Assembly (NCBI RefSeq): GCF_009911795.1
Contig: NZ_CP047898.1
Coordinates: 744,001-808,000, forward strand
Direction of reading: 5' to 3'
Length of the DNA stretch: 64,000 nt
From: Pseudarthrobacter psychrotolerans
GTDB taxonomy: Bacteria; Actinomycetota; Actinomycetes; Actinomycetales; Micrococcaceae
The notes under the pieces are model-generated. The model ran no database searches. It worked only from the letters and a program-made list of their open reading frames with translations, and was not told the DNA's origin. The translations under genes and the position numbers were made by a program. Of the stretch, positions 28,734 to 37,855 are shown in pieces; positions within the stretch are counted from its first letter, which is position 1; each line of letters begins with the position of its first letter.

Positions 28734-29948
28734 ATGGCACGCACCACCATCACCACCCAGGTCGCCATCATGGGTGCAGGCCCCGCCGGCCTGATGCTGT
28801 CCCACCTGCTGGCCAAGCAAGGCATCGAATCAGTGGTGGTCGAGATCCGCAGCCGCAAGGAAATCCAGGAGACCGTCCGGGCAGGCATCCTGGAACACGG
28901 CACAGTCAACCTGCTGGTGGACTCCGGCGTATCGGACCGTGTGCTGCGCGAAGGCGACCGCCACGACGGCATCGAGCTCCGGTTCAACGGCGAAAGCCAC
29001 CGGATCGACTTCAAGGACCTCGTAGGTGAGTCCGTGTGGCTTTACCCGCAGACGGACGTGTTCGCAGACCTCGCGGCACGGCGGGAGACCGACGGGGGCG
29101 ATGTCCGGTACAGCGTCACCGACACCACCGTTCACGACCTCGAAGGCAAGCCGAAGGTCTGGTTCACCGATGCCGACGGCCAGGAATTCGAGATCCAGTC
29201 AGACTTCCTGGTGGGTGCCGACGGTTCCCGCAGCCACTGCCGCCGCCAGGTGCCGGAGACCGCGCGGACCCAGTATTTTCACGAGTACCCGTTCGCCTGG
29301 TTCGGCATCCTGGCCGAGGCTCCGCGCAGCGCCGACGAACTGATCTACGCCAACTCCCAGCACGGCTTCGCGCTCATCAGCCAGCGCACCGAGACGGTCC
29401 AGCGCATGTATTTCCAGTGCGACCCCAAGGAAAACGTGGCCGAGTGGGATGACGAGCGCATCTGGTCCGAGTTCCGCAAGCGCGTCAACGGCAACGGCTT
29501 CGAGCTAAAGGAAGGCCCGGTGCTCGAAAAGATGGTCCTGCCGTTCCGCAGCTTCGTCCACACGCCCATGCGCCACGGCAACCTCTTCCTGGCGGGCGAC
29601 GCCGCGCACACGGTGCCGCCCACGGGCGCTAAGGGCCTGAACCTGGCTATCCATGATGTCAAGATGCTCTTCGAAGGCCTCGACTCCTTCTACGCCACCG
29701 GCTCCACCGCACTGCTCGACTCCTACAGCGACCGCGCCCTGGACCGGGTGTGGAAGGCCCAGCACTTCTCCTACTGGATGACCTCCATGCTGCATACGGT
29801 CCCCGGCGCCGACGACTTCGACCGCGCCCGCCAACTCGGCGAGCTGCACTCTGTTGTCTCTTCCAAGCACGGCATGGCGTACCTGGCGGAGTCGTACACG
29901 GGCTGGCCGACGGGAAATCAGTTCATCCTGACGCACCCACTTGGCTGA
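28734..29948 (+). CDS. pobA: 4-hydroxybenzoate 3-monooxygenase
   Basis: FAD/NADPH monooxygenase converting 4-hydroxybenzoate to protocatechuate. The 404-aa protein follows the PobA family from end to end: FAD-binding GAGPAG (14-19), VVVEIRSRKEIQETVRAGILEHGTVNLL, FLVGADGSRSHCRR (DG motif), PFAWFGILAEAP and NLFLAGDAAHTVPPTGAKGLNLAI (GD motif). GCGAGGAA precedes the ATG. It is probably controlled by the adjacent IclR protein. No protocatechuate ring-cleavage genes lie in this window. Confidence 0.96.
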   Translation: MARTTITTQVAIMGAGPAGLMLSHLLAKQGIESVVVEIRSRKEIQETVRAGILEHGTVNLLVDSGVSDRVLREGDRHDGIELRFNGESHRIDFKDLVGESVWLYPQTDVFADLAARRETDGGDVRYSVTDTTVHDLEGKPKVWFTDADGQEFEIQSDFLVGADGSRSHCRRQVPETARTQYFHEYPFAWFGILAEAPRSADELIYANSQHGFALISQRTETVQRMYFQCDPKENVAEWDDERIWSEFRKRVNGNGFELKEGPVLEKMVLPFRSFVHTPMRHGNLFLAGDAAHTVPPTGAKGLNLAIHDVKMLFEGLDSFYATGSTALLDSYSDRALDRVWKAQHFSYWMTSMLHTVPGADDFDRARQLGELHSVVSSKHGMAYLAESYTGWPTGNQFILTHPLG

Positions 29949-30280
29949 CGGAGGGATGCCAACCAGCGCAGTATTGGTCCGGTTGCCGGCACGCCTCGAC
30001 TGGTCCAGGACGATCAATGTTGTGGGGACAAAAATCGCCGCGCCCTTTGGCATGGGTGGGCACCTGGCCTGGGGCCGTTGAAGCGGAGAATTAGGGGTGT
30101 GGACACTGTCCGCACTTTGAGCCCCGGACTGGGGCCGGTTCGGGCCGGATTCCGTGTGTTTCCGCGGGAGCTCAGTGTTTGCAGTGGCTGGAACGCAGTT
30201 CGAGTCCCACCCGGCTGCTCCCATACGTCGTGCGAACGCTGCTCAGGAGTAGGGTTGCCCTAGCCGACGAAGGGGTCAAG
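29949..30280. other. Gap after pobA, no supported gene
   Basis: It contains a short G+C hairpin (GCCCCGGACTGGGGC, near 30121-30135) that may end the pobA transcript, and a tRNA-like scrap near 30168-30228 (GTTCGAGTCCC) that does not fold as a tRNA. Confidence 0.4.
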
Positions 30281-30484
30281 ATGAGCTACAAATATCGAAC
30301 CGTCCGGGTTCGCGGTACAGAGCAGGTTGGAACAATTGCCCGGAAGCATGGAAGCGGACCTGACATCTACGAAACGTCCAAGGACCCGAGTACATCAGTG
30401 GTTCCGGTGTTCTTCGAGGCAACTGGAGAGGTCCGTTTTTTCGACAGGTTGATGCTGGAGGACGTCGTGGCGCCTGTCAGTTAG
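30281..30484 (+). CDS. Small hypothetical protein
   Basis: A 67-aa protein from ATG 30281, with AAGGGG 8 nt upstream. The sequence (YRTVRVRGTEQVGTIARKHGSGPDIYETSKDP ... VFFEATGEVRFFDRLMLEDVV) looks like a small beta-rich fold with no signal peptide. I do not recognise it. The frame extends upstream to 30179 but that part lacks a ribosome-binding site. Confidence 0.5.
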   Translation: MSYKYRTVRVRGTEQVGTIARKHGSGPDIYETSKDPSTSVVPVFFEATGEVRFFDRLMLEDVVAPVS

Positions 30485-30630
30485 CAGCGAAAGTACAGCA
30501 TGGGTCATGGGTGTGGAAGGCCATCGCCGTTCGGGTAGTCGCCGGCGATGACTCCTTGAGGTCGGCGCGGGAATCTATCGATTCGTCGACGCTTACCGGG
30601 CAAGGGCTGAAACCCCTCGGACTTCTTCGG

Positions 30631-31215
30631 CTAAGAGGGCTTGGGCCGCGCTCGTACGTGCATCCGCTCGCCCTGCTGTCCAAACAGACTGATGAACTCG
30701 ACGGGTCTGCCGTCGGCGCTGGCGAACCAGTGCGGTGTGTGGGTGTCGAATTCCGCGGCTTCGCCAGGGCGAAGTTCAAAGTCCTTGTCGCCCAGCACCA
30801 GACGCAGTCGTCCGTTGAGGATGTAAAGCCATTCGTAGCCTTCGTGAACGCGCGCGTCGGGCTCTGCCCCGCGGGTATCACCGGCGAGTACCATCTTGAA
30901 CGCCTGTAATCCACCCGGGCGGCGCGTGAGCGGAACAGCCGTCATGCCGCCATGGGTGATGGGCCGGAGGTGGATTCTCGGATCTCCGGTGGGCGGGGCG
31001 CCGACCAGATCATCGAGCGGAACACCGTACAACCTCGCCAAGGGCAGCAGGATTTCGAGGTTTGGCCTGCGTTGGCCGGATTCAAGGCGGGATAGGGTGC
31101 TAACCGATACCCCGGATGCGGTGGAAACTTCTACTAGGGTGAGATTCCGTTCCGTCCGGAGTGCACGAAGCCGGGGACCGACCGCCCCGAGAACATCGTC
31201 TAGCTCATTTGTCAT
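30631..31215 (-). CDS. XRE-family regulator with cupin domain
   Basis: A 194-aa regulator. The N-terminal HTH_3 (GPRLRALRTERNLTLVEVSTASGVSVSTLSRLESGQRRPNLEILLPLARLYGV) is followed by a C-terminal cupin barrel (HEGYEWLYILNGRLRLVLGDKDFELRPGEAAEFDTHTPHWFAS) that normally binds a small effector or metal. It is read divergently from the flavoprotein gene at 31339 with 123 bp between them, and probably controls it. The domain order matches PuuR/SutR-like repressors. Confidence 0.9.
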   Translation of the reverse strand: MTNELDDVLGAVGPRLRALRTERNLTLVEVSTASGVSVSTLSRLESGQRRPNLEILLPLARLYGVPLDDLVGAPPTGDPRIHLRPITHGGMTAVPLTRRPGGLQAFKMVLAGDTRGAEPDARVHEGYEWLYILNGRLRLVLGDKDFELRPGEAAEFDTHTPHWFASADGRPVEFISLFGQQGERMHVRARPKPS

Positions 31216-31338
31216 ACTCCACAGTTTGCCATAACGGCAATACTGTTTGTCAAAACTCGTTCATGCCATGGAAGCTGGTGTAACCGCCCAAGGACACTGG
31301 CGGCGAACGATCAGGGACGCGACGAAGGACAAATCAGT

Positions 31339-32412
31339 ATGGACACCACACGGTACGACGTTGTAATTGTTGGAGGCGGAGCGGCGGGACTCAGCGCGGC
31401 CACGACGCTGGGCCGGGCGCTGCGCTCGGTGCTGGTCATCGATTCCGGAACTCCACGCAACGCAGCCGCGGCGGGTGTCCACGGTTATCTTTCCAGGGAC
31501 GGTATGAACCCCCGGGAACTCCTGACTATCGGACGCAGCGAAGTGCTCTCTTACGGAGGCACGGTCATTGACGGCGAAGCCGTTTCGGCACAGCGAACCC
31601 TCGATGGGTTCGAAGTGATTCTCGAAGATGCCCGCAGGGTCTCTGGCAGGCGCCTCCTCGTCACCACCGGCTTGACAGACGAACTGCCTCCCATCGACGG
31701 GCTACGGGAGCAATGGGGGAAGGGCGTTGTGCAATGCCCCTACTGCCACGGCTGGGAAATCCGCGGCCAGCGGATTGGAGTGCTGGGCACAGGCCCGCTG
31801 TCCGTCCATCAGGCACTGTTGTTCAGGCAGTGGTCCCGGGATATCACCTTTTTCCTCAACGACACCGTGGAACCCACCGACGAGGAATGGGAAAAGCTCG
31901 CCGCCCGGTCCGTGACAGTCGTTGACGGCACCGTGGCTTCTGTTGACTCTCTCGATGGTGTCCTCACTGGGCTCACGCTCCGCCAGGGTCCCTCGTTCGA
32001 CATGCGGGCCCTGGCAGTCGGAACATGGATGGTGGCCAGATCCGCGCTTCTGGAATCCCTCGGGCTAAATCCCCAGGTGCACCCATTGGGGGCCGGACGG
32101 TTCATCGAGACCGACGCTATGGGTGCGACGGCCGTTGGCGGCGTGTATGCGGCAGGCAACGTCTCCAATTTAACCGCTCAGGTGATCACCGCGGCGGCCG
32201 AGGGTGTCATGACCGGCGCAAGGATCAACGCCGACCTCATCGAAGAGGAAACCCGATGGGCCGTTGAGGGGCACTTTGGCCCCTTCTCAGCCGCTTCGGA
32301 AGCAGCCGTCTCTATGATCGTGCTGGGCCACCGACGCCATGGCCTTGATGATGGGCAGAAAACCATCGACATGGGCCCTGCGCCCACAGTAGTTGAAATG
32401 GAATCAGCATGA
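31339..32412 (+). CDS. Thioredoxin-reductase-like FAD/NAD(P) oxidoreductase
   Basis: A 357-aa flavoprotein with FAD-binding VVIVGGGAAGLSAA (residues about 8-21), a CPYC redox motif in VVQCPYCHGWEIRG, NAD(P)-binding GVLGTGPLSVHQALLF and a C-terminal GGVYAAGNVSN. Layout and CPYC match the low-molecular-weight thioredoxin reductase group; many actinobacterial members act on unknown disulfides. A C-terminal tail of about 45 residues exceeds TrxB. The stop overlaps the methyltransferase start (ATGA), so the two are co-translated, and the divergent XRE-cupin gene is the likely regulator. Confidence 0.9.
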   Translation: MDTTRYDVVIVGGGAAGLSAATTLGRALRSVLVIDSGTPRNAAAAGVHGYLSRDGMNPRELLTIGRSEVLSYGGTVIDGEAVSAQRTLDGFEVILEDARRVSGRRLLVTTGLTDELPPIDGLREQWGKGVVQCPYCHGWEIRGQRIGVLGTGPLSVHQALLFRQWSRDITFFLNDTVEPTDEEWEKLAARSVTVVDGTVASVDSLDGVLTGLTLRQGPSFDMRALAVGTWMVARSALLESLGLNPQVHPLGAGRFIETDAMGATAVGGVYAAGNVSNLTAQVITAAAEGVMTGARINADLIEEETRWAVEGHFGPFSAASEAAVSMIVLGHRRHGLDDGQKTIDMGPAPTVVEMESA

Positions 32413-33230
32413 ACCACCAGCCCCACCAGACGTCGGACGACAACCACCAGCCCCACCAGCACCCCGGCAGCCATGACCAGCACCGCGTCCTCGACCTCGA
32501 CGCCGAGGTGTTCGGCGATCACCTCGCAGCCGTCCTGGACTTAACCGGGGTGTCAGCTGCACACAGCGTCGTTGACCTCGGCGCCGGCAGCGGCGCAGGT
32601 AGTCGGCTGCTGCGCGATCGGTACCCCAACGCCGCGGTGACATGCGTCGACAAAGACCCGCAGATGCTCAAGCTGCTTCGCGAACAGGGCTTCGCCGTGA
32701 TCGAGGCCGACCTCGACGACGGCTTCCCTGTGCTTGCAGGCTCCTCGATCACGCCGGATCCAAAGGTCGAGGCGCCGGTTGACCTGGTGTGGGCTTCATC
32801 CTCGCTGCACCATGTCGCCAACCCCGCCCGGCTCCTTTCGGGGGTCCGCCGGGCGCTGTCGCCGGGTGGGGTCCTGGTCGTCGTTGAGCTCGCCGCTCTG
32901 CCTCGCTTCCTAAGCGATCCTCGCGAAGCGCTGCTGGAGCAACGCTGCCACGCCGCTGCAGCGGCCGAGGGGTGGAACCACCACCCGAACTGGACCCCTG
33001 TCATCGAGGCCGCCGGGTTTGGCGTCACCCGGTCCGAGGTGACGACCATCGCGCCCGTGACCCCGGCTGCACGGGAGTACGCCCAGCAGTGGTTCGCGCG
33101 CTTCTCTCACCTGGCGGCACTGACCGCTGACGACCGCGCCGCCGTGGAAAACCTGCTGGCGCGGTTCTCCGAGGACACCGAGCTGGAACCCCGCACCACC
33201 AGGACTGTCTGGGCGGCCACCCCCGACTGA
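32409..33230 (+). CDS. Class I SAM-dependent methyltransferase
   Basis: A 273-aa protein with motif I VVDLGAGSGAGSRLL (about residues 54-68), the acidic end of strand 2 in VTCVDKDPQML, motif II-like VDLVWASSSLHHV and GGVLVVVELAALPRF. The N-terminal 25 residues are rich in His, Gln and Pro (NHQPHQTSDDNHQPHQHPG), unusual for the family and perhaps metal binding. It overlaps the upstream flavoprotein gene by 4 bp. The pairing thioredoxin-reductase-like plus methyltransferase recurs in actinobacteria. The substrate is unknown. Confidence 0.88.
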   Translation: MNHQPHQTSDDNHQPHQHPGSHDQHRVLDLDAEVFGDHLAAVLDLTGVSAAHSVVDLGAGSGAGSRLLRDRYPNAAVTCVDKDPQMLKLLREQGFAVIEADLDDGFPVLAGSSITPDPKVEAPVDLVWASSSLHHVANPARLLSGVRRALSPGGVLVVVELAALPRFLSDPREALLEQRCHAAAAAEGWNHHPNWTPVIEAAGFGVTRSEVTTIAPVTPAAREYAQQWFARFSHLAALTADDRAAVENLLARFSEDTELEPRTTRTVWAATPD

Positions 33231-33462
33231 AACAGGACCCGGTTGCCGTTGAAAGCGAAAGTGCCATTGAGTCGGCGGGCGGTGGCGTTGGCGCCGAACC
33301 ATCCCAGTGCCTACGTCCAGCAACCTCTTGGCCTCGACGAGGAAGCTTGCAGGCACGGCCGGTCAGTAGTTCGTTGCCCTCCAGCCGAGTGACAAAGGCG
33401 GCCGCCTTCCCGGTGGTATTGTCCAGCGATTCGAATCAGGCCCGCCGCATTCATGATTTTGC

Positions 33463-33909
33463 CTATCGCTCAAGGGCCGCTGAAAGCGTCTTCGCCCAAC
33501 TCCCTGCTTTCTCAAGTTCCCCGCTGCGAAGGGGCCCCTCTGTGCCCTGGACGTAAAACGGGACCGGGTCGGAAATGATGTTGGCGCCGGCTTCCTTGAG
33601 CAATTTGGTGATCTTCTTTGCGGCGTCGCCATGGATGAAGAAACGAACCCGGGTGTCGAATGCTGCCGCATTAATGCCCTTGAGATTGTCATTGCCCATT
33701 TGCGCCAGCAGTTCCGTGATTTTAGGCGTGGGCCGCCAGCCATTGATGGGGGAGCCGACGACCAGGAGGTCCCCGCCTGACAAGAGCCCGGGGTCGAAGT
33801 CCGCCACGGAAACCGCCCCTGCGTTCAAGGGTTTGAGGCTTGCTGCGATGGCCTCTGCAACCGCCTTGGTGTTCCCGTAGGCGGAGTCGTAGACGATATA
33901 GGCTTTCAC
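33463..33909 (-). CDS. Flavodoxin family protein
   Basis: A 148-aa flavodoxin: the FMN phosphate loop (YDSAYGNTKAVAEAIA, residues 7-22) and later loops (VVGSPINGWRPTPKI) are clear. It starts at GTG 33909, overlapping the stop of the alcohol dehydrogenase gene (GTGA). It is the last gene of a minus-strand unit downstream of a DevR-like box at 35053, so it is probably a redox partner induced under low oxygen. Confidence 0.88.
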   Translation of the reverse strand: MKAYIVYDSAYGNTKAVAEAIAASLKPLNAGAVSVADFDPGLLSGGDLLVVGSPINGWRPTPKITELLAQMGNDNLKGINAAAFDTRVRFFIHGDAAKKITKLLKEAGANIISDPVPFYVQGTEGPLRSGELEKAGSWAKTLSAALER

Positions 33910-34961
33910 GCCGTGATCACCACTTTCAGGGCGTTCGTTTCTGCCGCTCGGGCAAACGTGTCGTATGCGTCCATGAACTGGTCAAAACGGAAGTGGTGCG
34001 TTGCGAACTTCTCCGCCGGGAGCTTCTTCTGGGCGACCAGTTTCAGCAGCATCGGAGTGGTATTGGCGTTCACGAGTCCCATGCTGATGTTGATGTTCTG
34101 GATCCAGAGGTCCTCCAGATGGAGTTCCACCGATTTCCCGTGTACGCCGACGTTGGCCACGTTCCCGCCCGGACGGACAATCTCGGTACACATGCTGAAG
34201 GTCGCGGGAATGCCCACAGCCTCGATGGCCACGTCCACGCCCTTGCCGTCGGTCAGGCCAAGCACCCGTTCCTTCCAATCGGCGGCTCCCGAGAGGACGA
34301 CGTCGGTGGCGCCGAACTCGCGGGATTTCTCCAGGCGGTTCGTGTCGAGGTCGATGGCGATGATGGTGGCTGCTCCGTAGAGTCCTGCGGTGGCGATTGC
34401 GGCCAGCCCGACCGGACCTGCCCCGACTACCGCCACCGTGTCGCCGGGCTTCACCCGGCCGTATTGGACGCCGATTTCGAAGCCCGTCGGGAGAATGTCA
34501 GAGAGCATGACGGCTTGCTCGTCGCTCACCCCGGCCGGCAGCAGATGCAGGGAGTTTTCCGCGTAGGGAACGCGGACATACTCGGCCTGGGTGCCGTCGA
34601 TCAAGTGGCCGAAGACCCAGCCGATCCCTGCGGCTCCCTCGTCACCCATACAGTGCGAATAGAGGCCGCTTTTGCAGTTGGCACAGTGCCCGCAGGACTT
34701 GATGCAGGAAATGATCACCCGGTCACCCGGTTTCAGGCTGTTTACCGACGACCCCACCTCAGTGATGGTTCCGACCCCTTCGTGGCCGAGGATTCGTCCC
34801 ACCGTCACCGCCGGTACATCGCCCTTGAGGATGTGCAGATCGGTCCCGCAGATGGTGGTTGTGTCCACTTTGACAATGGCATCGCTGGGATTCCTGATCA
34901 CCGGATCAGGAACATCTGTCCAGGACTTCATTCCGGGCCCGCCGTAGACAATGGCTTTCAT
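33906..34961 (-). CDS. Zinc-dependent alcohol dehydrogenase
   Basis: A 351-aa medium-chain dehydrogenase. Catalytic zinc ligands lie in TTTICGTDLHILKGD and GHEGVG; the structural zinc site is CIKSCGHCANCKSGLYSHC; the NAD-binding loop is VAVVGAGPVGLAAIATAGLYGA. ATG 34961 (family start MKAIVYGGPG) is chosen over an upstream in-frame ATG at 35027 that would overlap the preceding usp gene. It overlaps the flavodoxin gene by 4 bp. A DevR-like palindrome lies 91 bp upstream, inside the 3' end of the usp gene. Confidence 0.92.
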   Translation of the reverse strand: MKAIVYGGPGMKSWTDVPDPVIRNPSDAIVKVDTTTICGTDLHILKGDVPAVTVGRILGHEGVGTITEVGSSVNSLKPGDRVIISCIKSCGHCANCKSGLYSHCMGDEGAAGIGWVFGHLIDGTQAEYVRVPYAENSLHLLPAGVSDEQAVMLSDILPTGFEIGVQYGRVKPGDTVAVVGAGPVGLAAIATAGLYGAATIIAIDLDTNRLEKSREFGATDVVLSGAADWKERVLGLTDGKGVDVAIEAVGIPATFSMCTEIVRPGGNVANVGVHGKSVELHLEDLWIQNINISMGLVNANTTPMLLKLVAQKKLPAEKFATHHFRFDQFMDAYDTFARAAETNALKVVITA

Positions 34962-35020
34962 AACCGTTCCTCGCTGTTGTTGATGATGGATCCACGGTGC
35001 GCGCGGACTAATGCCTCCCC

Positions 35021-35962
35021 TCAACAATGGGGTCCGGGTGCCTCCGCGGTAAGGGACAAAAGTCCCGGAAGTCCGACGGCGGCGGCTTTGGTTTTCTCAT
35101 TGCCTGCTGTCACGCCGGGCTTCAGTTGCCGGGCGATCAAGACGGGGCGGGTGGCGTGGTGAAGGACTGCATGGGCAGTTGACCCGATGGTTCCTCTGAG
35201 AAGCCCCCGGCCCTTGCCGCCGACCACGATGAGGGCGGCGCCGCGGGAGGCATTAAGGAGCGCCCGCGGGACCGAGGTATCCTGGGCAAAGTTCTGGCTG
35301 ATGACCGCTTCGGGAGCCAGGGCGTGGGCGTCGTGAGCTGCCGTGTGGAGGAGACGACGGGCCGCTGCTTGGCCGCATCCGGCCTCGTTGGACCTACCGC
35401 CATGGGGCCGGATGACGTGGATGATCATCAGGTCCGCTCCCGTGGCGCTTGCCAGGGCACATGCGATACTCAGGGCGCCCGCCGACCCGGAAGAATCAAT
35501 TCCCACCACGATGCGCCCGTCCGGGTTCTGATCGAACCGGATGACCGCCACGGGACAGGAGGCCGTCGCCGCGAGTTCCAGTCCTACTGATCCCACCAGG
35601 AGCCCCATAAAGCCGCCGATCCCGCGGCTGCCAAGCACCAGCATCCGCGCTCCGTCTGCGGTCCGGCGGAGATGGTCTGCAGGGAGTCCGTACAGGAGAC
35701 TGCGCCTGAGCCGGACTCGCGGCGCCGCGGACAGCGCCTCAGCCGTGCCCTTATCAAGGGTGTCCCGCGCCTGATGTTGCAGGCCGCTGCCGGCTATGCC
35801 CTTGACAGGCCCGAGGTTTTTGGTGAGCAGCGGCCACAGTGAGCAATGAACCACCTGCAGTTCACAATCCAAAAGCGCAGCGTGCCGTGCGGCCCAGCGC
35901 ACAGCGAGGGCTGACTCGGCCGAACCGTCGTAGCCCACCACCACGCGTTCAGGGGAGAGCAT
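35021..35962 (-). CDS. Tandem universal stress protein (two UspA domains)
   Basis: About 313 aa with two UspA repeats. The first starts VVVGYDGSAESALAVRWAARHAA and ends GSRGIGGFMGLLVGSVGLELAATASCPVAVI. The second starts IVVGIDSSGSAGALSIACALA and ends VGGKGRGLLRGTIGSTAHAVLHHATRPVLIA. The G-x2-G-x9-G(S/T) pattern implies ATP binding. ATG 35962 overlaps the end of the upstream, IS-split usp gene by 12 bp, which fixes the start. Its neighbours are ADH and flavodoxin downstream, and it is likely part of the DevR-type regulon. Confidence 0.9.
   Translation of the reverse strand: MLSPERVVVGYDGSAESALAVRWAARHAALLDCELQVVHCSLWPLLTKNLGPVKGIAGSGLQHQARDTLDKGTAEALSAAPRVRLRRSLLYGLPADHLRRTADGARMLVLGSRGIGGFMGLLVGSVGLELAATASCPVAVIRFDQNPDGRIVVGIDSSGSAGALSIACALASATGADLMIIHVIRPHGGRSNEAGCGQAAARRLLHTAAHDAHALAPEAVISQNFAQDTSVPRALLNASRGAALIVVGGKGRGLLRGTIGSTAHAVLHHATRPVLIARQLKPGVTAGNEKTKAAAVGLPGLLSLTAEAPGPHC
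35053..35066. promoter_or_regulatory. DevR/DosR-like box A (GGGACAAAAGTCCC)
   Basis: A perfect GGGAC-N4-GTCCC palindrome, the core of the mycobacterial DosR box. It lies inside the 3' end of the tandem usp gene, 91 bp before the ADH start, and would drive ADH-flavodoxin. Confidence 0.7.
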
Positions 35963-36126
35963 GGCTGGACCCTGCCGGGCCACCCTGGTCCGCGGAAGGC
36001 TGCCCAGGATCATCTGCGAGCCCGGCTGGCAGGTCGGTGCCGTGCGCGACGAGCACAGGACATTTTGCATGCTCAGCAACTGTTGCGCTCACGGCCCCCA
36101 GCAGCAGCCCTTCGAATCCTCCCTAG

Positions 36127-37530
36127 TACTACAGTCGCGTTTATGGGGTGTGTCCGCGGGCCTTGTAATGACAGTATCGAGCGCGGTGTTGGTGTTTTCG
36201 TCGCCAGGTTGAGTATTCCAGGACGTGTTTCGGGCTGGTGGTGCGGTGCCAGACGAGCCGGACGAGCAGCCGCCTGATTTCGGGCAGCGAGAGCCGGATC
36301 AGTTCCCCGCCTCCGGCGGCAGCGCCCCTTTTTTGGAGCGGATCACGGTCAGGAAGGCCTGGGCGAACATGGAGAGGGTGATGTGCCGGTACCAGCCGGT
36401 GTATTGGCGGACCTGGTAGTGGTCCAGTCCGGTTTCGCCCTTGGAGGTTTGGAAGGTTTCCTCGATCGCCCAGCGGGCGCCGGCGATCCGGACCAGTTCG
36501 GCGAGGGAGACCCGGTTGGGGCCGTGGCAGATGTAGTAGGCCAGGTCGGTGGGGTCTTTCAGGGAGCGGCGGGCCAGCAGCCAGTGTTCTCCGGTTTCGG
36601 CGGGTCCGTTGATGCGGGTCCGTGCCCAGGAGTAGAGGCGGTCGCCCTTGGTTCCGGCCCCGGCGGTGCGGGTCCGCCAGGCATTGGCGCGCAGGGAAGC
36701 GATGAGTTTATCGGCACGCCATTGCTCGCCCGGCCAGGCGGTGGGGGCGATGATGTTTTGGTTCATGGGCACGGCCAGCACGTAATGCAATCCTCTGGCT
36801 TCCAGGCGGCGGCGCAGCCCTGTGTGCTGGCCGTAGACCGCGTCCCCGGTGGCCCAGCGGGCCGGGATCCCGGCATCCAGGGCGCGGTCGATCATGTCCG
36901 CGGCCAGTACCGGCTTCGTGGCGAATTCCCTGGTTTTGGGGATCCCGGCCCCGGCGCATCTCTCCCGATCATCGGCCCAGGCTTTGGGCAGGTAGAGTTC
37001 CCGGTCCAGCAGGGTGCGCCCGGCCGGGGCGGAATATGTCAGGAACACCCCGATCTGGCAGTTCTCCACCCGCCCTGCCGTGCCCGAATACTGGCGTGCG
37101 ACCCCGGCTGAGGCGGCGCCCTTCTTGAGGAATCCGGTCTCGTCAATGATCAGGATCCCGTCAGGATCGCCCAGATGGCGGTTGACGTAGGTGAACAGGT
37201 CATCCCGCACAGCATCCGGGTCCCAGTCGGTGGTCGAGAGCAGGCGCTGCATGCCATCCGGGGTACCGTGCCCGGCGCGTTCAGACAGGGTCCAGGAATT
37301 CTTACGTTCCTCATCCGAAAGGAGCCCGCGCACATACCCCACAGCGTTCCGGCGTGGTTCGGACCGGACAAACCGCTGCCCAATCAGATCACCGATTTCT
37401 TCCAGACCTTCGGCCCACTCTTCTACGTCCGCCACACAAATATCATCACTCACCACCAACGATTAACAGGTTCCCTGCCGAAAGTCCGATTAAACCGCCG
37501 ACGCAGCCCATAATAAACGCGACTGTAGTA
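36127..37530. mobile_element. IS701-family insertion sequence with CTAG duplication
   Basis: Inverted ends TACTACAGTCGCGTTTAT (36127-36144) and its complement (37513-37530) are flanked by CTAG at 36123-36126 and 37531-37534. The 1404-bp size and YTAR-type 4-bp duplication fit IS701. It carries one intact transposase gene on the minus strand and interrupts a usp gene. Confidence 0.92.
36299..37459 (-). CDS. IS701-family transposase
   Basis: A 386-aa DDE_5 transposase. GILIIDETGFLKKGAASAGVARQYSGTAGRVENCQIGVFL contains the first catalytic Asp, ARWATGDAVYGQHTGLRRRL the second, and ARWAIEETFQTSKGETGLDHYQVR the Glu. Full length and uninterrupted. The start (ATG 37459) lies 70 bp inside the right end. 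Confidence 0.94.
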   Translation of the reverse strand: MVVSDDICVADVEEWAEGLEEIGDLIGQRFVRSEPRRNAVGYVRGLLSDEERKNSWTLSERAGHGTPDGMQRLLSTTDWDPDAVRDDLFTYVNRHLGDPDGILIIDETGFLKKGAASAGVARQYSGTAGRVENCQIGVFLTYSAPAGRTLLDRELYLPKAWADDRERCAGAGIPKTREFATKPVLAADMIDRALDAGIPARWATGDAVYGQHTGLRRRLEARGLHYVLAVPMNQNIIAPTAWPGEQWRADKLIASLRANAWRTRTAGAGTKGDRLYSWARTRINGPAETGEHWLLARRSLKDPTDLAYYICHGPNRVSLAELVRIAGARWAIEETFQTSKGETGLDHYQVRQYTGWYRHITLSMFAQAFLTVIRSKKGALPPEAGN

Positions 37531-37855
37531 CTAGCCACGTCTGCCCACTATGACCATCTGCGCGGTCTTGCTTTCTTCGACCAGGACTTTGGCCGCCGGC
37601 CCCTGGGACACCACCATTTCGAGCCCCGCCGGGGCAGCGCCCTCGAAGGCTTTGGCCACTGCCTCGGCACAGACTTTACGGGCGTCCTCTTCGGGGTTCC
37701 ATATAACCGGTGTGAAAGTGCCGAAAGCGATCTGGAACTGCCAGGAGGACACGGCACGGATAGGGGCGTTGAGCAGCGGGGCCAGCGCTCGGGCCCAGCG
37801 TAGGGCGAGTATGGACGGGGCGCTTCCGTCCACGCCCACCACTATTGCCGGCAGG

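Noticed and set aside
30168..30228. tRNA-like sequence (AGCTCAGT, later GTTCGAGTCCC)
   Set aside because: The T-arm and acceptor arms do not pair and no anticodon arm can be formed, so it is at most a scrap of a tRNA.
33840..35162. 440-codon plus-strand open frame opposite the alcohol dehydrogenase
   Set aside because: The minus strand encodes a clear zinc ADH with both zinc sites; the plus frame has shadow-like composition.
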